This document shows positions 43,005 through 50,074 of a stretch of 50,074 nt of DNA, piece after piece. Location of the stretch: contig CASFRM010000009.1 in the NCBI GenBank assembly GCA_949297185.1, positions 1 to 50,074 on the forward strand, read 5' to 3'. The notes beneath the pieces were generated by a model that made no database searches, had not been told where the DNA came from, and saw nothing but the letters and a program-made list of their open reading frames with translations. Positions within the stretch are counted from its first letter, which is position 1. The number at the start of each line of letters is the position of its first letter. Source of the stretch: an uncultured Pseudomonadota bacterium (GTDB lineage Bacteria; Pseudomonadota; Alphaproteobacteria; RF32; CAG-239). The position numbers and the translations under genes are program-made.

Positions 43005-43793
43005 TTACCACTCTACTTTCAAATTATCATACGCCGGATACACATTTTTCGGCGTGTTTTCATTAACAAAATCATAATCGCATTCACTGGCCATATGGTT
43101 TAACACCACCATTTTAGGATTAATTTCTTTTATATAATCCAAAGCCTCTTTCAACCCAATATGATAGCGGTGGGTATCCACAATTGTCAACGGCAAAACC
43201 AACAATTTAGGTTTTATTGCCGCAATTTGCTTTATTGCCGAATTTGAGAATGTTTTAAAATCCGCAATATGCACCGCTTCATCATTCAAAATATAGCCAA
43301 AAGACGGCATATTATGCCCCAACAATTTCAGCGGCATAATTTTTACATCTTTGATATAAAACGCATGATTAGGCTTAATTATATGCGGCAACAACCCCGG
43401 CTTCGACAAATAAAAATCATCGCTTTTCTTATCAAGCAGTAAATACTCAAATCTTCTCTTTATCTCTCTCATCACCACTTCGGGAGCAAATATATCCAAC
43501 GGCTTACAGGTTATTCGGTTAATTTCTCTTAATTCATCAATTCCATACAAATGATCGGAATGCGCATGAGTATAGCAAATACCGTCCAAATAAGTTATAT
43601 GATTATCAATAAGCTGAATTCGCAAATCCGGCGAAGTATCAATTAATATTTTCACTCCGTTTATTTCATAAAGTGTAGAAGTCCTTCTTCGCAAATTTTT
43701 TGGATTGTTAGGATTGCAAGCACCCCATCCGCAACTAAGCGAAGGCACCCCCGGAGAAGCTCCTGCACCTAAAAACAATACGCTACCACTCAT
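43005..43793 (-). CDS. MBL-fold metallohydrolase, PhnP-like
   Basis: 262 residues. The metallo-beta-lactamase motif is HAHSDHLYGID near residue 76, with later metal ligands in HNMPSF, HIADFKTF and LNHMASECD. The N-terminus FLGAGASPGVPSLSCGWGACNP, with the paired cysteines, and the RRRTSTLYEI block match the PhnP/RNase Z-like group. Such proteins hydrolyse cyclic phosphates or phosphodiesters. In Alphaproteobacteria it regularly follows tatD, as here, with a 4-base overlap, so it is translated together with TatD. Confidence 0.9.
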   Translation of the reverse strand: MSGSVLFLGAGASPGVPSLSCGWGACNPNNPKNLRRRTSTLYEINGVKILIDTSPDLRIQLIDNHITYLDGICYTHAHSDHLYGIDELREINRITCKPLDIFAPEVVMREIKRRFEYLLLDKKSDDFYLSKPGLLPHIIKPNHAFYIKDVKIMPLKLLGHNMPSFGYILNDEAVHIADFKTFSNSAIKQIAAIKPKLLVLPLTIVDTHRYHIGLKEALDYIKEINPKMVVLNHMASECDYDFVNENTPKNVYPAYDNLKVEW

Positions 43794-44548
43794 AGTTCAA
43801 ACAACCTCTTAAAATTTTCTGTTGTAATTTTTGCAATTTCATCAAAGCTCACATTTTTAATTTCCGCTAATTTTTGAGCCGTAAACTTAACATTTGCCGG
43901 CTCATTTGTCTGTCCTCTTTTAGGCACCGGAGCCAAATAAGGAGAATCAGTTTCCACCAGCAATCTATCAAGCGGAATTTTTGCAAAGTTTTCTCTTATT
44001 TCCGCCGCCGAATTAAAAGTAATAATGCCGGAAGCCGAAATATAAAAACCCATATCAAGAGCCGCTTCGGCCAACCTCCAAGATGATGAATAACAATGAA
44101 TTATAGCCTTAAATTTATGTTGCTCATACATTTTTTGCAATATTTCTATCATATCATCATCGGAATCTCGATTATGAATAATCAGCGGCAAACCGCTTAT
44201 TTGTGCCGCCTTAATATTTTGTTCCAATACCTTTTTTTGCAAATCTTTTGGAGCAAAATCATAAAAATAATCCAACCCAGCCTCACCTATGGCAATTACT
44301 TTTGGATTTTTGGTATAATTTAAAATATCATCAGCCGTAACTTGAGCAAATTCTTTAGCATTGTGAGGATGCACTCCGGCTGCGGTATAAACATTTTCAT
44401 ATTTTTGAGTTATATCCAAATGCTCGTTAATATGGTCAATATTACTGCCGGCATCAAGAATTAATCCCACTCCGTTATCTGCGGCTCTTTGTATAATTTC
44501 CGGAAGTTTTTCGTTGTTTTCCAAATGACAATGACTATCTGCCAACAT
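43790..44548 (-). CDS. tatD: TatD-family metal-dependent hydrolase / DNase
   Basis: 252 residues, a TIM-barrel metalloenzyme. Ligand motifs are DSHCHLE at the N-terminus, AIGEAGLDYFYDF near 93, LIIHNRDSDDD near 127, IIHCYSS near 151 and the closing LLVETDSPYLAPVPKRG near 200. TatD proteins act as 3' exonucleases on single-stranded DNA or RNA and in DNA quality control. It is 11 bases after holB and overlaps the MBL gene. metG, usually between holB and tatD, is missing at this point. Confidence 0.95.
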   Translation of the reverse strand: MLADSHCHLENNEKLPEIIQRAADNGVGLILDAGSNIDHINEHLDITQKYENVYTAAGVHPHNAKEFAQVTADDILNYTKNPKVIAIGEAGLDYFYDFAPKDLQKKVLEQNIKAAQISGLPLIIHNRDSDDDMIEILQKMYEQHKFKAIIHCYSSSWRLAEAALDMGFYISASGIITFNSAAEIRENFAKIPLDRLLVETDSPYLAPVPKRGQTNEPANVKFTAQKLAEIKNVSFDEIAKITTENFKRLFEL

Positions 44549-44559
44549 TTATCTTCTCT

Positions 44560-45612
44560 CTAATATATCTTACAAATGTTAGTCATTATGTTCATCACCG
44601 CCACCCTTTTATCAAGGTTAAGACTTTCGGTTTCAACAAATATTTTTGTGGTTTTATCGAACATTTCTGCGGTTTCTTCAACCTTGTTCAAAGCCTTGGC
44701 TTGTTCGCTCAAAAACTTTAAAATAAGCTCTTTGAACAAATCATAATTTTCGTCCGATTTACTAACCTCATCACAAAACTCCAACATTTCGGAAACTTTA
44801 AAATTTCTTCCCTTTGTAGCCAAGGCATAAATTCCGTCATAAAATTGGGTTGCTTCGCCATCGGCATAAGATATTGCCTTTCCGATACTTCCTCCGGCCA
44901 TGGAGACTGTTTTTTTAATAACGGCTTCACTCAAATTCGGCCTATATCGTCGCAATAAACTTGCTACCTGATTATCTTGCAACGGCTTTAGCTCTACTTT
45001 TATGCAACGTGATTTTATCGTCGGCAACAACCTTGCCGGATTATGCGAAATCAAAAGCATCAATGTCTTTGCCGGCGGCTCTTCCAAAATTTTCAAAATA
45101 GCATTTGCCGAAGCTGTGTTCATCTCATCAACACTGTCAATAATCACTACTCGCCATTTGCCGTTAGCCGATTTTTTAGACAAGAAATCATTAACCGTAC
45201 GCACATCATCAACTGCAATAACCGAAGATTTTTTCAAATCTTTAAGCTCATCATCAGAAAGATAATTACCATCTTTTATAGCTTTCAGAATTTTTTGTTT
45301 TTCGGTTTTAATATAACTTCTTTCCAATAACTTAAAATCAGGACAAGCCCCTTGAGAAATTTGTCTGAATATTTCGTTATCACAAGGTACATCGATTGAA
45401 TTATAACTTTGACGGTTATTTTCATCGGCATTAATGACAAATCGGGCAATTTTATATGCAAAAGTAGCCTTTCCAACACCTTTTAACCCCGATATCAAAC
45501 AAGCCTGATGCAAAGAATTGTTTTTCCATGCTTCCAAAAACACCTTTTCTGCCGTCTCATGTCCCAACAAGAAAGCATTATCTTTCGGCGCAAAAGATGT
45601 ATTTTCTTCCAT
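44560..45612 (-). CDS. holB: DNA polymerase III delta' subunit
   Basis: About 350 residues. Delta' is part of the clamp loader. The AAA+ domain has a P-loop-like SGLKGVGKATFAYK near residue 42, but the sensor and Walker B are degenerate (VIIDSVDEMNTASANAILKILEEPPA near 150), as in delta', which does not hydrolyse ATP. LLISHNPARLLPTIKSRC contains the SRC motif for arginine-finger function. TTG at 45618 or ATG at 45612 could start it; I favour ATG. It follows tmk directly, as in most alphaproteobacteria. Confidence 0.92.
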   Translation of the reverse strand: MEENTSFAPKDNAFLLGHETAEKVFLEAWKNNSLHQACLISGLKGVGKATFAYKIARFVINADENNRQSYNSIDVPCDNEIFRQISQGACPDFKLLERSYIKTEKQKILKAIKDGNYLSDDELKDLKKSSVIAVDDVRTVNDFLSKKSANGKWRVVIIDSVDEMNTASANAILKILEEPPAKTLMLLISHNPARLLPTIKSRCIKVELKPLQDNQVASLLRRYRPNLSEAVIKKTVSMAGGSIGKAISYADGEATQFYDGIYALATKGRNFKVSEMLEFCDEVSKSDENYDLFKELILKFLSEQAKALNKVEETAEMFDKTTKIFVETESLNLDKRVAVMNIMTNICKIY

Positions 45613-45620
45613 CGGCAAAA

Positions 45621-46265
45621 CTATAATCCCAACCTTTCTTTTACGATGTTAATCACATCTTGGTGCAATTCCTCAATTGTTTTATCAGCATTTAGCACCA
45701 CGCATCTCTCCGGATTTTCCTTAGCAATTTCTAAGAAGCCATGTCTCAGGTTTTCATGAAATTCCAATTCTCTTCCCTCAAACCTGAGTTCTTTTACTTC
45801 CATGGTCTTGGCCTTAGCATAAGAACGAGCCAAACCTTTTTTGACATCGATATCCAAAATTATTGTCAAATCGGGTTTAAAATCACCGGCTACGATTTTA
45901 TACATATCATTGAGTCTGCTTTTTTGGATTTTTTTGTTATATCCATAATACTGATAAGCTACTGTTGAATCGGCATATCTATCACTCAATACGATACCGC
46001 CCTTTTCCATAGCCGGCCAAATTTTTTTGGTTAAGTGAATTCTTCTGTCGGCAAAATAGAGCAGCATTTCAGCCACATCATCAAACTTATCTTTATCACC
46101 ACACACCAAAAGCTTCCTGATTTCTTGTCCCACTTCGGTACCACCGGGTTCTTTTGTAGCTATAGCATCATAACCTTTTTGTTTAAGATATTCAGACAAC
46201 AGTTTGATTTGGGTTGATTTTCCACACCCCTCACCGCCTTCAAAAGTAATAAATTTACCCTTCAT
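45621..46265 (-). CDS. tmk: thymidylate kinase
   Basis: 214 residues. It phosphorylates dTMP to dTDP. P-loop FEGGEGCGKSTQIKLL (residues 8-23), TKEPGGTEVGQEIRKLL with the DRX-region partner, and SDRYADSTVAYQYYG near 97. The lid region, RSYAKAKTMEVKELRFEGRELEFHENLRHGF, lies near 150-180. The spacing and order (dacC-tmk-holB) is the standard alphaproteobacterial cluster, with 2-base gaps on both sides. Confidence 0.97.
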   Translation of the reverse strand: MKGKFITFEGGEGCGKSTQIKLLSEYLKQKGYDAIATKEPGGTEVGQEIRKLLVCGDKDKFDDVAEMLLYFADRRIHLTKKIWPAMEKGGIVLSDRYADSTVAYQYYGYNKKIQKSRLNDMYKIVAGDFKPDLTIILDIDVKKGLARSYAKAKTMEVKELRFEGRELEFHENLRHGFLEIAKENPERCVVLNADKTIEELHQDVINIVKERLGL

Positions 46266-46267
46266 TA

Positions 46268-47416
46268 CTACATATCTCCGGTCAAAAGATATTTTAAATT
46301 AGCCACCATTTTGCCCCAAAGTCCGACTTTATTAATGGTCTGTCCGGCCACCAAGGGAACTTCGGTTGTTTGCATATCTGGAGCTTCAATTTTTAACACA
46401 CCTAACTGTTGTCCCATTTGTATCGGAGCTTTTACCGGCTTATCATAAGATGCTATCATTTTCACCTGATTTCTGGCACTTTTCTTGATAGTTTTAACCA
46501 CATCTTGAGAAATCACCAACGGTACCGTTTCAGATGTACCATACCACACCGGAATATCGGCAACTTTTTTACCTTTTTCGGCCAAATTATAGTTATCATA
46601 TTCCCTAAAGCCCCAAGACATCATTTTTTCAGCTTCTTCAGAACGTTCTTTATTGGAGCTTAATCCGGTCATTACACCGATGATTCTTCTGTTTCCTTTT
46701 TTAGCCGAAGCCGTTAAGCAAAAACCGGCTTCTTCGGTATGTCCGGTTTTAAGCCCATCGGCATAAGGCATAGAATACAACAACGGATTGCGGTTTCCTT
46801 GACGAATGTTATTATAAACAAATTCCTTTTGCGAGAACAGATGATAGAATTGCGGAAATTCTTTGATTATAAGTCTGGCTAATTTTGCCAAATCTTCGAC
46901 CGACATTCTGTGATCAGGATGCGGCAATCCGGTAACATTAGCAAAATGCGAATTATTAAGGCCTATTTCTTTTGCTTTTGCATTCATGGCGTCGACAAAA
47001 CTATCTTCATCACCGGCAATATTTTCGGCAGCCACGATACAAGCGTCATTACCGGATTGAATGATTATACCTTTAAGCAATTCATCGACCTTAACCTCGT
47101 CACCTATAGCTAAAAACATTGTTGAACCGCCGCTCGGAGCACCTCCTTTACGCCAAGCATTTTCACTAACCTTAAATGTATCATCTAAAGAAAGGCTACC
47201 GTTTCTTAATTTATCAAAAATCATATAAATGGTCATAAGTTTACTCATAGATGCCGGAGGGATGGGCTCGCTGATATTTTTTTCATACATATATTCGCCG
47301 GTATCATAATCAACCAACACCATATTTCTTGCTTTTGTATCAATAGCCCATGCATTAGCCGCTGCCAACATAATAGCAGCGCTTACACAACCTAAATAAA
47401 ATCTATGCATTTTCAT
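46268..47416 (-). CDS. dacC: D-alanyl-D-alanine carboxypeptidase (PBP5/6-type)
   Basis: 382 residues. It trims the terminal D-Ala of peptidoglycan stems in the periplasm. An N-terminal signal (LGCVSAAIMLAAANAWA) precedes the peptidase domain. SxxK is SMSKLM near residue 58, SxN is SGNDA near 120 and KTG is KTGHTEEAG near 222. The C-terminal PBP5-type beta domain follows. The last 20 or so residues (INKVGLWGKMVANLKYLLTG) form the amphipathic helix that holds it to the inner membrane. It lies between rlpA and tmk. Confidence 0.93.
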   Translation of the reverse strand: MKMHRFYLGCVSAAIMLAAANAWAIDTKARNMVLVDYDTGEYMYEKNISEPIPPASMSKLMTIYMIFDKLRNGSLSLDDTFKVSENAWRKGGAPSGGSTMFLAIGDEVKVDELLKGIIIQSGNDACIVAAENIAGDEDSFVDAMNAKAKEIGLNNSHFANVTGLPHPDHRMSVEDLAKLARLIIKEFPQFYHLFSQKEFVYNNIRQGNRNPLLYSMPYADGLKTGHTEEAGFCLTASAKKGNRRIIGVMTGLSSNKERSEEAEKMMSWGFREYDNYNLAEKGKKVADIPVWYGTSETVPLVISQDVVKTIKKSARNQVKMIASYDKPVKAPIQMGQQLGVLKIEAPDMQTTEVPLVAGQTINKVGLWGKMVANLKYLLTGDM

Positions 47417-47428
47417 TTTATACCTCTC

Positions 47429-48247
47429 TTAATCAGATACAACTTTTGCATCAAAAATCCCGACATATTTTACCTTAGCCAAAGCGACTTCGGCCTCTTT
47501 TTGATTAGTAAAAGGCCCTACTCTGACTCTGTAATAGTTCTGTCCGTTTACATTAACATAATAGATATTGGTACTCCCGACATCTTGTAATCTTGCGGCC
47601 ACATCCTGAGCACCGGATTCATAGCTGTACGACCCAGCCTGCACAAAATAACTTCCTTTAGGATACACCTGCTTTTGCTGTGTATTAGGCAGTGGTGTCT
47701 GTTCAATTTCTTTCACATCAGGAGAATATTTCTCACCGAGCAACGCAGCCTTCAAAGCTTTACTTTCCTCCGGCATTATCTCTACTCTAACCTTTGTTGT
47801 TCCTTGAGTATGGAACCCCAAAAGCTGAGATGCCCTTTTCGAAACATCGATAATACGTCCTTTGGCATACGGCCCTCTGTCATTAACTCTCAACACCAAC
47901 GAACGACCGTTTTCCAAATTTGTAACTTTAACGATTGAAGGCAGTGGCAAAGTACGATGTGCAGCGGTTAAAGAATACATATCATATTTTTCACCGTTTG
48001 CCGTAGTCTTGGCATGAAAATCAGAGCCATACCACGAAGCCATTCCCACTTCGGAATAATGATAATCTTCTTTGGGATAATACCATTTTCCCATAATTTT
48101 ATATGGTTTCCCTACTTTATAAGTACCACCTTGCGCAGCAATAGCCGAAGCTTGAGTATATTTCCCGTCACCCAAATCGGTTCTGCCGTAAGTACAAGCT
48201 CCCAACAACAAAAACAGGAGCAAAGACGCATATTTAGTTCTATTCAT
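47429..48247 (-). CDS. rlpA: septal-ring lytic transglycosylase RlpA, lipoprotein with SPOR domain
   Basis: About 272 residues. A lipoprotein signal ends in the lipobox LLLGAC near residue 18. The double-psi beta-barrel has ASWYGSDFHAKTTANGEKYDMYSLTAAHRTLPLPSIVKVTN and NDRGPYAKGRIIDVSKRA, and keeps the catalytic Asp of NDRGP. The C-terminal SPOR domain (about 195-270, YFVQAGSYSYESGAQDVAARL) binds stripped peptidoglycan at the septum. The longest frame begins TTG-TTG at 48262; the ATG at 48247 gives a clean lipoprotein signal and is preferred. It leads the dacC-tmk-holB run. Confidence 0.93.
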   Translation of the reverse strand: MNRTKYASLLLFLLLGACTYGRTDLGDGKYTQASAIAAQGGTYKVGKPYKIMGKWYYPKEDYHYSEVGMASWYGSDFHAKTTANGEKYDMYSLTAAHRTLPLPSIVKVTNLENGRSLVLRVNDRGPYAKGRIIDVSKRASQLLGFHTQGTTKVRVEIMPEESKALKAALLGEKYSPDVKEIEQTPLPNTQQKQVYPKGSYFVQAGSYSYESGAQDVAARLQDVGSTNIYYVNVNGQNYYRVRVGPFTNQKEAEVALAKVKYVGIFDAKVVSD

Positions 48248-48320
48248 TAATCTGCTCAACAACTACCGTTTCAAAAAAATCGCCTATAATCTACAATTCT
48301 TTTTATCTCAGGTAAAGCAC

Positions 48321-49595
48321 TTATTTCATCTTGTGTAATTTTCTTTCCGGCACCGGCACGCTAAATCCTATATCGGAATTATAATTATTTATTTTGTGCA
48401 AAAGCAAATAATCAGGATAACCGTCTTGCTGCATCAACGCTTTTTTCTGAACTTTTTTGATAGCCTCGCGTGTTTTTGCCCCCAACATGCCGTCTTCTTT
48501 AAGTTTTGACAAGCCCAGTTTATTAATAAACGATTGAATTTTCATCACATCTTCCGTTTTCACCTTAGGAGATGAACTAGCATCTATTTTCTGCCATTTT
48601 TTGCCTGTTTTGATATAATCGGCCAAAATTCCCACAGCCAGAGCATAATTTTCCGAACGATTCCATTGCATAATTCTATAAAAATTATCACAAATCATAT
48701 AAGCCTTGCCCTTTTTACCTTCCGGTATAATTACCGAAGCCTGACAGCTATCCGGCATCTTCAATTTACTGCCATCTACTGACCTAACACCGATTTTTTG
48801 CCATTTTTTAGGTGATTGAGGTTTATTTCTGCCGGTTAGTGAATAATCAAAATTCCAAGGCAATGCAACTTCTTGCCCCCAAGGCATATTTTTCTTCCAA
48901 CCGATTTCCGTTAAATAATTTGCTGCCGAAGCTGCAGCGTCTTCATATGTAGACCAAATATCTATCTCTCCGTCATCATTAAAATCGACGGCATAAGCAT
49001 TAAATGTCGAAGGCATAAATTGAAAGTGTCCCATTGCACCTGCCCAAGAACCTTGCATTTTATTAAAATCGACATTCCACTTATCAATAATTTTTAAGGC
49101 TTGATATAATTCTTTCTTAAAAAAATGCGGTCGTCTTTTATCATAGCTCATCTCGGTTAGGGCATCAATGACATTATGTCCGCCAAAATTAGTCCCGAAA
49201 TTGGTTTCTATTCCCCAAAAAGCGATAATATACTCGCCTTGCACATTATATTCACTTTCCAATTTTTTCAAAAATGGCTGTAGTTTGATATAATATTCCT
49301 GCCCTTTTTCTACTCTGGTTTTATTAACAACTCTGTTAAGATAATCAGCCGAAGTTAACACAAACTCTAATTGTTTACGATCACTTTTAACTGCATCGGG
49401 AGTAGCATGATAAAAAGTATTACTTCCATAAACTTTCTCAATTGTTTCTTCAGAAATGCCTTTTTCAATCATTTCCTCTTTTAGATTATCCAACCAATCC
49501 AAGTATTCTTTTGGCGGGTTAACATCGGCCATAGCCAAATTTGAAAAGCCACATATACCTAGGCCACAGGCCGCTGCGAGGATACTTTTTTTCAC
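48321..49595 (-). CDS. lytic murein transglycosylase (MltB family)
   Basis: About 424 residues. A signal peptide (KKSILAAACGLGICGFSNLAMA) is followed by an SLT2 domain. It has the catalytic glutamate in AFWGIETNFGTNFG near 126 and MQGSWAGAMGHFQFMPSTF near 182. A C-terminal peptidoglycan-binding PGBD-1 domain (about 345-400, IQSFINKLGLSKLKEDGMLGAKTREAIKKVQ) follows. The frame opens at ATG 49607 but lacks a ribosome site there; GTG at 49595 has GGAG 6 bases upstream and gives a typical MKKS signal. It is 58 bases or more from rlpA, which may have its own promoter. Confidence 0.92.
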   Translation of the reverse strand: MKKSILAAACGLGICGFSNLAMADVNPPKEYLDWLDNLKEEMIEKGISEETIEKVYGSNTFYHATPDAVKSDRKQLEFVLTSADYLNRVVNKTRVEKGQEYYIKLQPFLKKLESEYNVQGEYIIAFWGIETNFGTNFGGHNVIDALTEMSYDKRRPHFFKKELYQALKIIDKWNVDFNKMQGSWAGAMGHFQFMPSTFNAYAVDFNDDGEIDIWSTYEDAAASAANYLTEIGWKKNMPWGQEVALPWNFDYSLTGRNKPQSPKKWQKIGVRSVDGSKLKMPDSCQASVIIPEGKKGKAYMICDNFYRIMQWNRSENYALAVGILADYIKTGKKWQKIDASSSPKVKTEDVMKIQSFINKLGLSKLKEDGMLGAKTREAIKKVQKKALMQQDGYPDYLLLHKINNYNSDIGFSVPVPERKLHKMK

Positions 49596-49698
49596 GACAT
49601 TCTCCATTAAAATTTAATTATTGTGATTATAAAGTTCCATAATTAAAAAAAGATTTAATCGATAAAAATATTTTTTCACATAATAATAAAAATAAATC

Positions 49699-49725
49699 TT
49701 GACCTTTATAAAAGTTTCATATAAA
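49699..49725 (+). promoter_or_regulatory. candidate promoter of the tRNA-Ser locus
   Basis: TTGACC (49699-49704) and TATAAA (49720-49725) with a short 15-base spacer, 33 bases before the tRNA-like fragment. It would drive fragment, hairpin and intact tRNA in one transcript. Confidence 0.4.
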
Positions 49726-49757
49726 AAGCAAAGCGAACTTATTTTGTAACACCTAAT

Positions 49758-49793
49758 GAAGAGGTGGCAGAGTGGTTTAATGCAGCGGTCTTG
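49758..49793 (+). pseudogene. truncated tRNA-Ser copy (5' part)
   Basis: Bases 49760-49793 are identical to 49889-49922 of the intact tRNA-Ser. They cover the acceptor, D-arm and 5' half of the anticodon arm up to CTTG. The second acceptor base is A instead of G. Just before it, CCTAATG is also repeated. After CTTG the sequence diverges and no variable arm, T-arm or CCA follows, so this is a tRNA remnant. Confidence 0.75.
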
Positions 49794-49816
49794 GAATCGC
49801 AGATGGCCAAAGGCCC

Positions 49817-49853
49817 AAACCGTCGGATAAGAAACGAAGTTTCTTGACGGTTT
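49817..49853 (+). other. long hairpin between tRNA-Ser remnant and intact tRNA-Ser
   Basis: AAACCGTC pairs with GACGGTTT and, inside it, AAGAAAC pairs with GTTTCTT around GAA, leaving a 4-base bulge: 15 bp in all. Only 4 T follow, so it is a weak terminator. AAACCGTCG also occurs in the intact tRNA's anticodon arm, so the hairpin may derive partly from tRNA sequence. Confidence 0.55.
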
Positions 49854-49886
49854 TCAAAAAAATATTATTTGTATTTCACGCCTAAT

Positions 49887-49976
49887 GGAGAGGTGGCAGA
49901 GTGGTTTAATGCAGCGGTCTTGAAAACCGTCGTGGGCGCGAGCCCACCCAGAGTTCGAATCTCTGCCTCTCCGCCA
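49887..49976 (+). tRNA. tRNA-Ser(TGA)
   Basis: 90 bases, class II. Acceptor GGAGAGG pairs with CCTCTCC, then G and an encoded CCA. The anticodon arm GCGGT-CTTGAAA-ACCGT gives anticodon TGA. The long variable arm has GTGGGC..GCCCAC. The T-arm has GAGTTCGAATCTC. The IS200 right end starts at the base right after CCA. Confidence 0.96.
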
Positions 49977-50074
49977 ATGAAACTCCACCGGCTAATGCCG
50001 GTGGTATCATTTTAGTTCAAGCCAAGCTTGCCCCATATCTTCGCGCCCTTGGTGTTCAATGTAGCGTTGTATCA
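49977..50074 (-). mobile_element. IS200/IS605-family element, right end (second copy, partial)
   Basis: Reverse complement of bases 1-96 with no difference over 96 bases, plus 2 further bases of the element. The same hairpin is at 49985-50004. The junction with host DNA is directly at the CCA end of tRNA-Ser. The two copies point their 3' ends towards each other across the window. Confidence 0.75.
50007..50074 (-). CDS. tnpA: IS200-type transposase TnpA, C-terminal fragment (second copy)
   Basis: The same 21 terminal codons as at the left edge, on the minus strand, with the stop codon at 50007-50009 and the frame running off the right edge. Identity to the left copy suggests recent transposition or an ongoing multi-copy family. 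Confidence 0.7.
   Translation of the reverse strand, partial: IQRYIEHQGREDMGQAWLELK

Noticed and set aside
49758-49830. Functional tRNA with anticodon TGG or GGA
   Set aside because: The anticodon loop would have 6 bases, and no variable arm, T-arm or 3' acceptor strand follows.
1-50074. Circular molecule closed by the terminal repeat
   Set aside because: The terminal 96-base repeat is inverted, not direct, so it does not indicate circularity or a terminally redundant phage genome.
1-50074. CRISPR arrays, toxin-antitoxin pairs, prophage genes, restriction systems
   Set aside because: I looked for evenly spaced short repeats, paired small overlapping genes and phage structural genes. None were visible apart from the IS200 ends.

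Overview
The window is a dense, AT-rich bacterial chromosomal segment. It most likely comes from an anaerobic, host-associated alphaproteobacterium; a gut lineage of the RF32 / 'Azospirillum-like CAG' kind is my inference. Gram-negative markers are kdsA, a lipoprotein signal on RlpA, Mla-type MCE proteins, and the rlpA-dacC-tmk-holB-tatD-MBL gene order. The alphaproteobacterial leaning rests on that order, on hfq-hflX, on the MCE-DUF2155 pair and on the parC-linked 60-residue gene. Strict or microaerotolerant anaerobiosis is suggested by two [FeFe] hydrogenase-type proteins, a bifunctional AdhE, a flavodiiron protein, rubrerythrin and a PerR-like regulator. No stretch longer than 300 bases lacks a gene or a recognisable tRNA-related feature.

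Layout. 1-96: 3' end of an IS200-type tnpA with a terminal hairpin. 114-4.7 kb: rpsD, a TPR-methyltransferase, an orphan gene, a CNNM/CBS membrane protein and an RNHCP zinc protein. 4.7-5.0 kb: tRNA-Pro with scattered copies of its own 3' end. 5.0-9.3 kb: hfq-hflX and dusB-trkA. 9.3-13.5 kb: a 1388-residue membrane-anchored coiled-coil protein. 13.6-17.6 kb: kdsA-recO-parC-small gene. 17.6-19.9 kb: divergent flavodiiron protein and perR-rubrerythrin around a PerR-like box. 20-22 kb: a cold-shock gene and an archaeal/eukaryal-type proS. 22.0-29.6 kb: adhE followed by a five-gene [FeFe] hydrogenase and H2-sensing set. 29.7-35.9 kb: an MsbA-like exporter and a Gld-type ABC system with a DUF4340 protein. 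36.0-37.6 kb: two tandem MCE proteins and DUF2155. 37.6-41.6 kb: metG, an SNase-like protein and trkH. 41.7-49.6 kb: a tiny beta-helix protein, then the envelope/replication cluster mltB, rlpA-dacC-tmk-holB-tatD-MBL-DHH. 49.7-50.07 kb: a broken and an intact tRNA-Ser, then a second IS200 3' end, inverted relative to the first.

How it fits together. AdhE reoxidises NADH by making ethanol. The adjacent group-B-like hydrogenase can dispose of electrons as H2. A PAS-containing H-cluster protein and a SpoIIE/PP2C phosphatase look like an H2 or redox sensor and its output. The PerR-fdp-rbr block handles O2 and peroxide. The remainder is housekeeping. The window begins and ends inside copies of the same IS, so the contig was probably cut at that repeat. 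The best leads are the H2-sensing operon, the tRNA 'ghosts' beside both tRNA genes, the PerR control region and the giant coiled-coil protein. I did not find a clear-cut new defence or mobile system.
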